From the NCBI RefSeq assembly GCF_002305875.1, contig NZ_CP022098.1, forward strand, positions 11,098,001 through 11,162,000: 64,000 bases of DNA, read 5' to 3'. Shown here piece after piece: positions 52,175-60,120 of the stretch. Numbering within the stretch: position 1 is the first letter of the stretch; the number at the start of each line of letters is the position of its first letter. The notes under the pieces were generated by a model. The model saw only the letters and a list, made by a program, of their open reading frames with translations, did not search any database and was not told where the DNA came from. A program made the position numbers and the translations under genes. The DNA is from Cystobacter fuscus (lineage in GTDB: Bacteria > Myxococcota > Myxococcia > Myxococcales > Myxococcaceae).

Positions 52175-54478
52175 GTGTCCGTATTTCGCCGTCTCTCCTT
52201 TCTCCCCGCATTGCTGCTGCTCTGCATTGCCGCCTGTCACACGCAGCCGCAAGGCTCCGTCAGCTTCGCCGCCGCCGTCCAGCAAGCCCTTTCCGCCAGT
52301 GACGTCACCCGCGTCACGGTCACCATCTCCGCTTCCGACATGACCTCCATTGTCGTCGACCTGGCCGAGTCGAACGGCACCTGGGGAGGGTTGATCGGCA
52401 ATATTCCCGCTGGCACCAACCGCACCTTCGTCGCCGACGCTTTCGACGCCTCCGGCACCAAGCGCTTCCAGGGACAGACATCCGGCGTCACCATCATCGC
52501 CAATCAGACAACCGCCGTCGCACTCACCCTGCAGGAGCTGTCTCCCCAACCGCCCTACAGCAACGAAGCCCCGCTGATTGACTCCGTCGTTGCGGCCACC
52601 ACCGCCGTGCAGACGGGCGCCTCCCTCTCCCTCACCGCGACGGCCCACGACCCGAACCCGGGTGACACCCTCACCTATGCGTGGAGCGCCACGAGCGGTA
52701 CCTTCTCGGCCCCCACCGCGGCCAATACCACCTGGACCGCGCCCACCACCCTCGGTGTCCAGACCCTCACCTTGACGGTGACGGACTCGCAGGGGGCGGC
52801 CGTCTCCGTCTCCCTTGCCATCAACGTCTACTCCGGTGTCGCCACCGGTAACGCCGCCATCAACATCTCCTTCAACTTCGCGCCCGTGGTCTCGAAGGTC
52901 TCCGCTTCCCTCAACCAGCTCGACGCGGGGCAGTCCACCGCGGTCTCCGTCATCGCCTCGGACGCGAATGGAGATACCCTCTCGTACCTGTGGTCCGCCT
53001 CCTGTCCCGGCACCTGGACGAACGACACCTCGAGCGCCGCGTCCTTCGTGCCGTCTTCGGTCCCGGCCAGCGCTTGCAACAACTGCCGTCTCACGGTGAC
53101 CATCCAGGACGGTCGCGGTGGCCAGACGACGGGCTCGCTCAACCTGTGCGTGACCTCCACGTCCACTCAGCGTTTCCCGCCTGTCTTCACCCACTATTAC
53201 CAGTCCGCCCTCTCCGCCTCCGCGGGACAGCCGGTCACCTTCGAGGTCAACGCCCAGGATCCCCAGTCCAGCACCCTGACGTTCGCGTGGAGCGCCAACA
53301 TGGGCTCGCTGGCCACGGCGCAGAATACCGCCAGCACCAGCCGCGTCGTGTGGACGGCGCCTGCGTGCGCTGACGCGGGCCCTCCCCCCTCCGTGACGGT
53401 GGTGGTCACCAATGCGTACGGCCTCTCCGCGTCCATGCCCTTCGCCCTCTCCGGGCTGCCGGCCTGCGCAACCGGGTCGTCGTCGGCCGGCTTCATGGCC
53501 ACGGCGCGCGCCAGCCACACCTCCACCCTGCTCCCCTCCGGCAAGGTGCTCATCGCGACGGGCGAGAATCGCAGCACGCCCGCCACCGCGGAGCTGTACG
53601 ACCCGGCCACCAATTCCTGGTCCTCCACCGGCTCCATGGCCTCGCCCCACGACTCCGCCCCGGACATCGTGCTCCCGTCGGGCAAGGTGCTCGTCCCAGG
53701 CGGGTACAACCAAGGCTCCGCCACCGCCGTCGTGGAGGTGTACGACCCGGCCACCAACGCCTGGTCCACCGCCCGCGCCATGACCGCGGCACGCTTCGGC
53801 CACACCGCCACCCGGCTTGCCTCCGGCAAGGTGCTCGTCACGGGAGGGTTCAATGGCAGCTTCCTCTCCTCCACGGAGCTGTATGACCCGACCACCAACA
53901 CCTGGACCCCCGCTGCGTCCATGACCTCGGTGCGCTACCTGCACATGGCCACCCTGCTCCCGTCGGGCAAGGTGCTCGTCACGGGAGGCTATGGTTCCGG
54001 CTTCTTCTCCACCACGGAGGTGTACGACCCGGCCACCAACTCCTGGACTCCCACTGCGTCCATGGCCTCGGTCCGCTACGCCCACACCTCGACGCTGCTC
54101 GCGTCCGGCAAGGTGCTCGTCGTGGGGGGACAGTACGCTTACTACAACAGCCATCTGGCGACCGCGGAGGTGTACGACCCGGCCACCAACGTCTGGTCCC
54201 CGGCGGGCTCCCTGAGCGTGGAACGCTCGGGACACCTCGCCACCCTGCTGACCTCCGGCAAGATCCTCGTCTCGGGCGGGGCCGACAACGCGGACAAACC
54301 CCTCACCTCCGTGCAGGTGTACGACCCGGCCACCAACTCCTGGTCCTCGACGGCGCCCCTGGCCGTGGCACGCAGTGCACACAACGCCACCCTGCTGAAC
54401 TCCGGGAAGGTGCTCATCTCGGGGGGCATTGGCACCGGAGGCGCCTATCTCTCCTCCGCGGAGCTCTACACGCCCTGA
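52175..54478 (+). CDS. Kelch-repeat lipoprotein with Ig/PKD-like domains
   Basis: 767 residues; GTG start with GGAGG 7 bp before. Lipobox CIAAC at residues 17-21 anchors it. Residues about 25-140 are a beta domain with Thr-rich strands, then two or three PKD/cadherin-like repeats (LTATAHDPNPGDTLTYAWSA, VSVIASDANGDTLSYLWSAS, FEVNAQDPQSSTLTFAWSAN). The last 300 residues hold seven Kelch units of the type LLPSGKVLVTGG...VYDPATNSWTPTASM, enough for one closed propeller. Probably a surface carbohydrate- or protein-binding lipoprotein. Repeats are near-identical in DNA, so recombination between units is likely. Confidence 0.88.
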   Translation: MSVFRRLSFLPALLLLCIAACHTQPQGSVSFAAAVQQALSASDVTRVTVTISASDMTSIVVDLAESNGTWGGLIGNIPAGTNRTFVADAFDASGTKRFQGQTSGVTIIANQTTAVALTLQELSPQPPYSNEAPLIDSVVAATTAVQTGASLSLTATAHDPNPGDTLTYAWSATSGTFSAPTAANTTWTAPTTLGVQTLTLTVTDSQGAAVSVSLAINVYSGVATGNAAINISFNFAPVVSKVSASLNQLDAGQSTAVSVIASDANGDTLSYLWSASCPGTWTNDTSSAASFVPSSVPASACNNCRLTVTIQDGRGGQTTGSLNLCVTSTSTQRFPPVFTHYYQSALSASAGQPVTFEVNAQDPQSSTLTFAWSANMGSLATAQNTASTSRVVWTAPACADAGPPPSVTVVVTNAYGLSASMPFALSGLPACATGSSSAGFMATARASHTSTLLPSGKVLIATGENRSTPATAELYDPATNSWSSTGSMASPHDSAPDIVLPSGKVLVPGGYNQGSATAVVEVYDPATNAWSTARAMTAARFGHTATRLASGKVLVTGGFNGSFLSSTELYDPTTNTWTPAASMTSVRYLHMATLLPSGKVLVTGGYGSGFFSTTEVYDPATNSWTPTASMASVRYAHTSTLLASGKVLVVGGQYAYYNSHLATAEVYDPATNVWSPAGSLSVERSGHLATLLTSGKILVSGGADNADKPLTSVQVYDPATNSWSSTAPLAVARSAHNATLLNSGKVLISGGIGTGGAYLSSAELYTP

Positions 54479-54537
54479 GAGGCTTGCTCGGGAGACGCTC
54501 TGCCTGAAGCGAGGCGCGAGAACCCGCTGAAACAAGA

Positions 54538-54568
54538 ACGCCCGGGCCGTGTCATCGGTCCCGGGCGT
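54538..54568. terminator. Terminator hairpin after the Kelch gene
   Basis: ACGCCCGGG (54538-54546) pairs with CCCGGGCGT (54560-54568), 60 bp past the stop codon, followed by CATT. Nine perfect pairs; no long T run. Confidence 0.55.
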
Positions 54569-54599
54569 CATTGCCAGACAGCGTCCGTCCCCCGCCCAG

Positions 54600-54664
54600 G
54601 GAGGAAGGTGTCGGAGGAAGGTGTCAAAGGAGCCCCCGGGAGGGGGTGTCCGGGAGGGGGTGTC
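54600..54664. repeat. Two short tandem duplications
   Basis: GGAGGAAGGTGTC occurs twice head to tail (54600-54625) and CGGGAGGGGGTGTC twice (54637-54664). AAGGTGTCAAAGG (54618-54630) is also an exact inverted match of 54687-54699 inside the end of the leftward gene. Looks like slippage around a GGTGTC core. Confidence 0.6.
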
Positions 54665-54678
54665 AGACGATTTGTAGG

Positions 54679-55134
54679 CTACGAGCCCTTTGACACCTTC
54701 CCCGAGCTCTGGAGCGCCTCCGCCACCAGCCGGATGACTCCAGTGGCATCGTCCACCGCCGCAAGCGCCTCGTAGAGCGCCTCGTGGAGCTGTCCGGGGT
54801 CCTCGGAGAGGGCGAACCCGAGAGCGGAAGCTGCACGAGCCTTCGAGAAGAGCCGGAGCACCTCCGGCCTCTTTGTTTCATCGCCTTCCTCATCCAGGCG
54901 AAGGTACTCGTCATCGAGCCGGGCAGCGAGGCTCTCGATCTTCTGGAGCAGATCGCGATCCACCTCCCCACCATGGCGGAGGTGCTCGAGTGCGGCGGCA
55001 ACCTCTTCACCTTCAAGACCAACCCGCGAGGCTACAAACGTGCAGGCAACCAGCGTGGCCTTGCGTCGTTGCCCGGGTGTCGCGTGCCTGAAGCTCTCGG
55101 CCAGGTCGGGAGAAATCGAATTCAAGCGGAACAT
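54679..55134 (-). CDS. Hypothetical soluble helical protein
   Basis: 151 residues beginning MFRLNSISPDLAESFRHAT. It is alpha-helical, acidic in the middle (RLDDEYLRLDEEGDETKRPE) and ends LVAEALQSSGKVSKGS. Its codon positions show the expected GC bias, so it is probably a true gene. The general look (small, acidic, orphan, beside repeats and fragments) is like contact-dependent immunity proteins, but no family is recognised. Confidence 0.6.
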   Translation of the reverse strand: MFRLNSISPDLAESFRHATPGQRRKATLVACTFVASRVGLEGEEVAAALEHLRHGGEVDRDLLQKIESLAARLDDEYLRLDEEGDETKRPEVLRLFSKARAASALGFALSEDPGQLHEALYEALAAVDDATGVIRLVAEALQSSGKVSKGS

Positions 55135-55408
55135 GATTACGGCACCTTCAACGGCGTCACGGGGATCGCTCCGATTTGCCCGTGCGAAGTCTCAATGCTG
55201 CTGTGGCGGGCGCAGTACTCCTCCTGCCTCGCGCATCGTATGGAGGCGAGGGTTTTTGGTCCAAATCTGATCCGGTAAGAACCAATTTGGTCCCCAGGGA
55301 GATCCGCGCCTCTTCGTCAGAGGAGAAGGGAGACGCGCGAGGTGATCTTTCCGGTCATGGTCGCTGACGCCGTCCTTTCCGGCCGCGGCCTCGTGCTAGG
55401 ATGCCGCC

Positions 55409-55570
55409 ATGCCCGACGAGGCGACCGCCTTGACCGACCCCGGTCTTCCCTCCCTCTACCAGCGTTACATCAACTGCCTCAACCGGCGGGCTCTGGCAGG
55501 CCTGGTCGACTTCGTCGACGACGACGTGCGCCACAACGACCGGCCGATCTACCAGAGCGCCAAGGGGTGA
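55409..55570 (+). pseudogene. N-terminal fragment of a SnoaL-like (NTF2 fold) gene
   Basis: The 53-codon frame from ATG 55409 reads PSLYQRYINCLNRRALAGLV then DFVDDDVRHNDRP and stops. This matches the first helix and strand of SnoaL-like polyketide cyclase/ester cyclase proteins (YxRYIxCLNxRDW..LxxFVxDDVRHN), normally about 130 residues. The rest is replaced by a short tail and the DUF1801 gene begins 5 bp later. Probably a leftover of a deletion that brought the two together. Confidence 0.5.
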
Positions 55571-55575
55571 AGACA

Positions 55576-56184
55576 ATGGCCAACAAAACGTCCAAGAAGC
55601 CGGCGAAGGTCGCCAAGAAGGCCGCCACCAAGCGGGTCACTGCAAAGGCGGCCAAACAGCGCAAGACGGCCACCAGGTCATCGGCTCGTAAGCCCACGAA
55701 GGCCGCGGCGAAGAAACCGCCGGCGCACCATGCGATGCCCAAGGCCAGCGCAACCAAGACCAAGAGCCCCGCGGTGGCCGCGAAGCCGGCCCTCCTCTCA
55801 GGCGGCAACCCCCAGATCGCGAAGGACTACGGCGACGCCCCCGTGCAGGCCTACATCGCGGCCATGCCGGGCTGGAAACGCGACGTCGGGCTTCGTCTCG
55901 ACGCGCTCATCGTGCGCACCGTCCCCGGCGTGCACAAGGCAGTCAAATGGAACTCGCCGCTGTACGGAGTCGAGGGCCAAGGCTGGTTTCTCAGCATCCA
56001 TTGCTTCACGAAGTACATCAAGGTGGCTTTCTTCCGCGGCATGTCGCTGCGTCCTGTCCCCCCCGGCGAGTCCAAGAGCAAGGACACGCGCTACCTCGAC
56101 ATCCATGAGGACGACCCGCTCGACGAAGCTCAACTCGCCGCTTGGGTGAAGCAAGCCAGCCAATTGCCCGGCGAACGAATGTGA
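55576..56184 (+). CDS. DUF1801 protein with histone-H1-like lysine/alanine tail
   Basis: 202 residues. Residues 1-75 are almost only Lys, Ala, Pro, Thr and Ser in KKPAK/AAKKP-type repeats, as in bacterial histone-H1-like DNA-binding tails. The C-terminal 120 residues are DUF1801 (YIAAMPGWKRDVGLRLDALI, GVHKAVKWNSPLYGVEGQGW, YIKVAFFRGMSL), a small YdhG-like fold with unknown ligand. AAGGGG precedes the ATG. The tail suggests nucleic-acid binding; DUF1801 itself is not known to be enzymatic. Confidence 0.8.
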   Translation: MANKTSKKPAKVAKKAATKRVTAKAAKQRKTATRSSARKPTKAAAKKPPAHHAMPKASATKTKSPAVAAKPALLSGGNPQIAKDYGDAPVQAYIAAMPGWKRDVGLRLDALIVRTVPGVHKAVKWNSPLYGVEGQGWFLSIHCFTKYIKVAFFRGMSLRPVPPGESKSKDTRYLDIHEDDPLDEAQLAAWVKQASQLPGERM

Positions 56185-56212
56185 GCGGCCAGTGCGTGCC
56201 GTGTGCGACTCA

Positions 56213-56731
56213 TTAGAGTGGGAGCAAGGCCTGGCCCACCCGAGAGGAGCCCCCACGAATCCGCTGCTCATGCTCGAGCAGCCACTGCTTGGTGGGCACG
56301 CCCCCCGCGTATCCGGTGAGCGCCCCGCTGGTGCCCACCACCCGATGACAGGGAACGACGATGGAGAGCGGATTCCTCGCGTTCGCGGACCCGACCGCCC
56401 GCGAGGCCCCCTCCCGGCCGATGTGGCGCGCCAGGCCCGCATAGGACCAGGTGACGCCCAACGGAATCTCCCGGAGTGCCTTCCACACCGTCTGCTGGAA
56501 GGGCGTCCCGATCGGCTCGAGCGGAAGCTCGAAGGACCCACGCTCGCCCGCGAAATACTCCTCCAACTGGCGTCGTGCCTCCCGCAGCACCGAGTGCTCC
56601 TCCCCCTCGCTCGCGACGAGCACGGGAGCCCGCTTGTGGTTCTCCAGGTAGATGGCGGTGAGTGCCCCTTCGTTGGCGTACAACCGGAGGGGGCCCACCG
56701 GGCTCTTCAGGGTCGTGGTGTACAGCTTCAT
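56213..56731 (-). CDS. ogt: Methylated-DNA--protein-cysteine methyltransferase (Ogt)
   Basis: 172 residues from ATG 56731 (GGAAGGAGCAGG upstream). Removes methyl from O6-methylguanine onto its own cysteine. Active site IVVPCHRVVGTSGALTGYAG and the helix-turn-helix part FQQTVWKALREIPLGVTWSY are present. The start shares ATGA with the stop of the ada-alkA gene, so both are translated together, making a compact alkylation-damage operon. Confidence 0.93.
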   Translation of the reverse strand: MKLYTTTLKSPVGPLRLYANEGALTAIYLENHKRAPVLVASEGEEHSVLREARRQLEEYFAGERGSFELPLEPIGTPFQQTVWKALREIPLGVTWSYAGLARHIGREGASRAVGSANARNPLSIVVPCHRVVGTSGALTGYAGGVPTKQWLLEHEQRIRGGSSRVGQALLPL

Positions 56732-58185
56732 CCGCCTGCTCCTTCCGAGAGAGAAGTCCAGAGGTGTATCGCCGCGTACGAACGCCACGGCCGCCAGGCC
56801 TCGGCCCGCGCTCCGGCCTCCTTCGCCGTCACGCCCCCGAGTGCCTTGCGAATCCCGAGATCGCTCGCGGGGAACGCGTCGGGCCAGCGCAGCGCCCTCA
56901 TGGCGACGTAGTGCGCCGTCCAGGCGCCGATGCCCGGCAGCGCCTCCAGCGCCGCCATCGTCCCGTCCACCTCCGCGTGCCGGTCCAGCCGCACCGAGCC
57001 CTCCGCCACCGCCCGCGCCACCCCCAGCAGGCTCCTCGCCCGCGCCCCGGGGAGTCCCAACGCCGCCACGTCATCCTCCGACGCCGCCGCCAGCGTCTCC
57101 GGCAGTGGGAACAGCCGGGAGAGCTCCGCATGGGGACCGTCCACGGGCTCGCCGAAGCGCGCGACGAGCCTCCCGCTCAGCGTGGTCGCCGCGCGCACGG
57201 TGACCTGCTGCCCGAGGATGGCGCGCACCGTGAGCTCGAAGGGCTCGAAAGCACCCAGCACTCGCAGCCCCGGGTGCGCCCGGATGCACTTCGCCAGGAG
57301 CGCGTCGTGTCCGAGGCACTCCGAGATGACCTCCGGCTGCGCATCGAGATCGAAGAGCGCCCGCAGCCGCGTGGCCACCTGCATCAGCACTCCCGCCAGT
57401 GACAACGAGACCTCGGCCAGCAGCGCGGGGCGCTTCGGATCCTTCCGGACCACGAGCCAGCCCGTCTTGGCCCCCAGGCGCACCGTGCGCCGGTATTCGG
57501 AATCCCCTACGTACTCGACTCCTGGAATGGCACGACCTCGCAGGTAAAGCAGGAGCTGCTCCCAGTCGAGTGGCGGGCGATAATCCAACCGGAGCACGAG
57601 GGAGCGCGAGCCCACCGCCTCGTCACTGGCTCGCCGCAGCTCCGAAGGGGGCCTGCCGAAGCGCTCCTGGAAGAGCGCGTTGAAGCGCCGGACGCTCTGG
57701 AAACCACTGGCGAACGCGACCTCCGCCAGCGGGAGCGCGGTGTCCTGGAGCAGTTGCTTCGCCAGCGCGAGCCGCCGCGACTGCGCCAGTTCGACCGGCG
57801 AGACACCAAGCTCCGCCTCCATCGCCCGGCGCAGGTGCCGGCTGGTGACGCCCAACTCCGCCGCCAGCTCATCCAGGGACGACTCGTTGAGGAATCCCCC
57901 CTCGATGCGAGACACCGCGGCCGCCACCAGCCTCGGAACGGAGTCCACGGGTGCGCTGCCCGGGGCCAGCTCGGGGCGGCACAGCAGGCAGGCGCGGAAG
58001 CCCGCGTGCTCCGCCTCGGCGGCCGTGCGGTAGAAGGCGCAGCGCTCCTGGCGGGGCGTCCTCGCCGTGCACACCGGCCGACAGTAGATGCCCGTCGTGG
58101 ACACCCCGACGAAGAAGAGCCCATCGAAGCGCCGGTCTCGCGCGGTCAGGGCCCGGTAGCAGGTCTCGTTCTCCAGCGTCTTCAT
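56728..58185 (-). CDS. Ada-type regulator fused to AlkA 3-methyladenine DNA glycosylase
   Basis: 485 residues from ATG 58185. Residues 1-75: Ada zinc domain with FVGVSTTGIYCRPVCTARTP and ACLLCRPEL (four Cys; the methyl-accepting one is the first), repairs methylphosphotriesters. Residues 85-185: AraC helix-turn-helix pair (LDELAAELGVTSRHLRRAME, LAEVAFASGFQSVRRFNALF). Residues 195-485: AlkA N-domain and HhH-GPD glycosylase (ILGQQVTVRAATTLSGRLVA, LEALPGIGAWTAHYVAMRAL, with catalytic Asp in PASDLGIRKA). It is a sensor, activator and glycosylase in one protein, and coupled to ogt. Confidence 0.93.
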   Translation of the reverse strand: MKTLENETCYRALTARDRRFDGLFFVGVSTTGIYCRPVCTARTPRQERCAFYRTAAEAEHAGFRACLLCRPELAPGSAPVDSVPRLVAAAVSRIEGGFLNESSLDELAAELGVTSRHLRRAMEAELGVSPVELAQSRRLALAKQLLQDTALPLAEVAFASGFQSVRRFNALFQERFGRPPSELRRASDEAVGSRSLVLRLDYRPPLDWEQLLLYLRGRAIPGVEYVGDSEYRRTVRLGAKTGWLVVRKDPKRPALLAEVSLSLAGVLMQVATRLRALFDLDAQPEVISECLGHDALLAKCIRAHPGLRVLGAFEPFELTVRAILGQQVTVRAATTLSGRLVARFGEPVDGPHAELSRLFPLPETLAAASEDDVAALGLPGARARSLLGVARAVAEGSVRLDRHAEVDGTMAALEALPGIGAWTAHYVAMRALRWPDAFPASDLGIRKALGGVTAKEAGARAEAWRPWRSYAAIHLWTSLSEGAGG

Positions 58186-58293
58186 CACGGGGCTTTCGTA
58201 GCGTGGCCGCTCCCCGCAGTCTGGCCGTTTTCGGACCTGACCGCGAAAATCGGGTCGCCGTCGCCGCGGGCCTGTCCCCGAGTGTCGCTCCCG

Positions 58294-59076
58294 TTACGGC
58301 AGCGGCTGCCCGCCCTGGCTGCCGCCCAGGTCCTGGCTACCGCCGGTGCCCTGACCACTGCTCGTCACGTCCACGCGCAGCGCCGTCGGCTCACCGCCCA
58401 CATCCTGGTACGAGGCGCGCACCTGGCTGCCCTCGGCGATGTCCGCGGTGGAGCCCTGACGCCCATTCACCATCACCTGCGTCTGCTGGGTGAGTTGCAG
58501 GCGGATCTGCGGCTGCCCCGGAGCCCCCGCGCTGCTGAGCAACAGCTCATCCGGGCTCGAGCTCACCACCCGGCCCGTCACCATCTGCTGCATCTGGCCC
58601 GAAGGTTGTTGCTGGGCCGTCTGCTGCTGGGTGCGCGCCACCTGCTCCTGCTGCTGGGCGGCCTGCTGCTGCGTCTGCGCCATCTGCTCCTGCTGCTGAC
58701 GCTGCGCCTCGGCGGCCTGCTGCTGAGACTGCTGGACCTCGGCCTGGGCCTGCTGCGCCTGATTGCTGGCCTGCTGCTGAGCGGTCTGCGCCTTCTGGGC
58801 CTCCTTCTGGGCCCTGGCCTGAGCCTCCTGGAGGTCCTGCTGGGCCCGCTGCACGTCCTGACGCGCGTTGGCCACGTCCTTCTGCTCGTCGCTGGCCCTG
58901 GCCTGTGCATCCTCGGCCTGCTTCAGCGCCTCCTTCGATTGCTCCTGCGCCTTCTCCACCTGAGCGTGCGCATCCCTCTGGACGTCCCGCTGTTGTTGCT
59001 GACCCTGTTGCTTGCAACCGGCGATGAGCAACAACGCGGCCACCCCGGCGGACCACCACCACGAACCCTTGAGCAT
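58294..59076 (-). CDS. Glutamine-rich coiled-coil lipoprotein
   Basis: 260 residues from ATG 59076 (AGGAGAGG upstream). Lipobox LIAGC follows a 20-residue signal. Residues 25-165 are a very regular Gln/Ala/Glu coiled coil (QQQASNQAQQAQAEVQQSQQ and like), then a small beta domain (GRVVSSSPDELLLSSAGAPG, IRLQLTQQTQVMVNGRQG) and a Gly/Ser/Gln tail. Resembles Lpp- or OmpA-linker-like envelope spacers; the beta part is like bacterial copper- or RNA-binding-type 'DUF' domains only loosely. Function unknown. Confidence 0.8.
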   Translation of the reverse strand: MLKGSWWWSAGVAALLLIAGCKQQGQQQQRDVQRDAHAQVEKAQEQSKEALKQAEDAQARASDEQKDVANARQDVQRAQQDLQEAQARAQKEAQKAQTAQQQASNQAQQAQAEVQQSQQQAAEAQRQQQEQMAQTQQQAAQQQEQVARTQQQTAQQQPSGQMQQMVTGRVVSSSPDELLLSSAGAPGQPQIRLQLTQQTQVMVNGRQGSTADIAEGSQVRASYQDVGGEPTALRVDVTSSGQGTGGSQDLGGSQGGQPLP

Positions 59077-59279
59077 GAGCCTCTCCTGTCGAATACGAGA
59101 CAAGTCAAAGATGGAGCCCGTGAGTGGGACGCCAACCCGGTGTGCCCACGGGTGCGGCTCCTCCGTCTGACTGTCTTCCAGGCCTGGACACGGGCCAGGA
59201 CGGCTCACCGTCCCAGCGCTTGGACGAGCGACCCCCGCTCCCTACATCGAGCCCCGCGTGAGGAATGGAAGCAGGAGCG

Positions 59280-59975
59280 TCAATTCCACTGCGGCGCGGG
59301 CGCGACGAGCTGCTCGCGTAGCATGGCCAGCGGCGTCGCCCAGTTGTCCTCCCACCGGAAGCTGGCGAGCTGCCGGGACTGGCTGCCACGCCGGAACGCG
59401 GCCCACAACCGCCGGGCATACTGGGCCGCATCGAATCCGGGCACCCGCTGAGGCAACTTCGCCGTCTGGAGCAGGATGAGGAACGAGGTGCGCAGGTGGA
59501 GGTTTCCCAGGGTGAAGGCCTGCAGCTCCATCTCGCCCATGACATCCGTGTCGTAGCCGGTCACCAGGTGGTGGAAGTCATGAGTCTCTCGCAGCCGCGT
59601 GGCGACGTACTGGGCATCGTTCTTCGGCGGAGAGAGTGTTTCGATCGGCGACAGTCCCTGCTCCCGGAAGTAGCGCGCGAAGGTGTGGCCAAGTGACCCC
59701 AAGGGAAACTTCTCCAGCGCGTCCATGTCCAGGGCCGAAGCACGCAACGAGGGCCTCTCGGCCAGCAGGCGGCGGCCCTCCTCATGGCGGGAGAAGTCCC
59801 GGGCGAGCGCCGCGCACAGGCCGATCTCCACGCTGTCGTAGAACAAGGCGCCGTAGGCGGGATTCGTGGGCTCGACCTGCAACACCTTGAGCGCCTGAAG
59901 GCCCACCCGCAGGCGGGTAAACAGGGAGGGATTCTCGGGTAGCTTGGGGAGCGAGGAGGAGGTACTTGCGAGCAT
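59280..59975 (-). CDS. Coq4-family protein
   Basis: 231 residues. The zinc/metal-type motif of ubiquinone-biosynthesis Coq4 is present: TRLRETHDFHHLVTGYDTDV then GEMELQAFTLG (HDxxHxxxG...GE). The N-terminal PKLPENPSLFTRLRVGLQAL and ALEKFPLGSLGHTFARYFRE also fit. Myxobacteria use menaquinone, so it may serve another quinone or a lipid-like ring compound. It is read after the oxygenase-like gene (60119-61198) across the glyoxalase fragment. Confidence 0.85.
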   Translation of the reverse strand: MLASTSSSLPKLPENPSLFTRLRVGLQALKVLQVEPTNPAYGALFYDSVEIGLCAALARDFSRHEEGRRLLAERPSLRASALDMDALEKFPLGSLGHTFARYFREQGLSPIETLSPPKNDAQYVATRLRETHDFHHLVTGYDTDVMGEMELQAFTLGNLHLRTSFLILLQTAKLPQRVPGFDAAQYARRLWAAFRRGSQSRQLASFRWEDNWATPLAMLREQLVAPAPQWN

Positions 59976-59988
59976 GATGCTGTTCCCT

Positions 59989-60120
59989 TCAGAGCGGTTG
60001 GGCGACTTCGATCAAATGGCCTTCCACGTCGGTCACGAAGGCGACCTTCACTCCGAGGAGCTTCGTGAACCCGAACTTCGTGTTCGATGCACCTGGCAAG
60101 ACTCTCTCCTGATGGAACTC
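59989..60120 (-). pseudogene. C-terminal fragment of a glyoxalase/VOC-type gene
   Basis: The leftward frame gives KFGFTKLLGVKVAFVTDVEG then HLIEVAQPL, the closing strand pair of a glyoxalase/bleomycin-resistance (VOC) domain with its metal-side Glu (HLIEV). Nothing upstream in frame continues the fold: it runs straight into the end of the oxygenase gene. So about 100 residues are lost. Confidence 0.5.

Noticed and set aside
53520-54470. Regular repeats that might be taken for a CRISPR array
   Set aside because: They are Kelch units: in frame, about 150 bp apart, with coding variation between them and no spacers.
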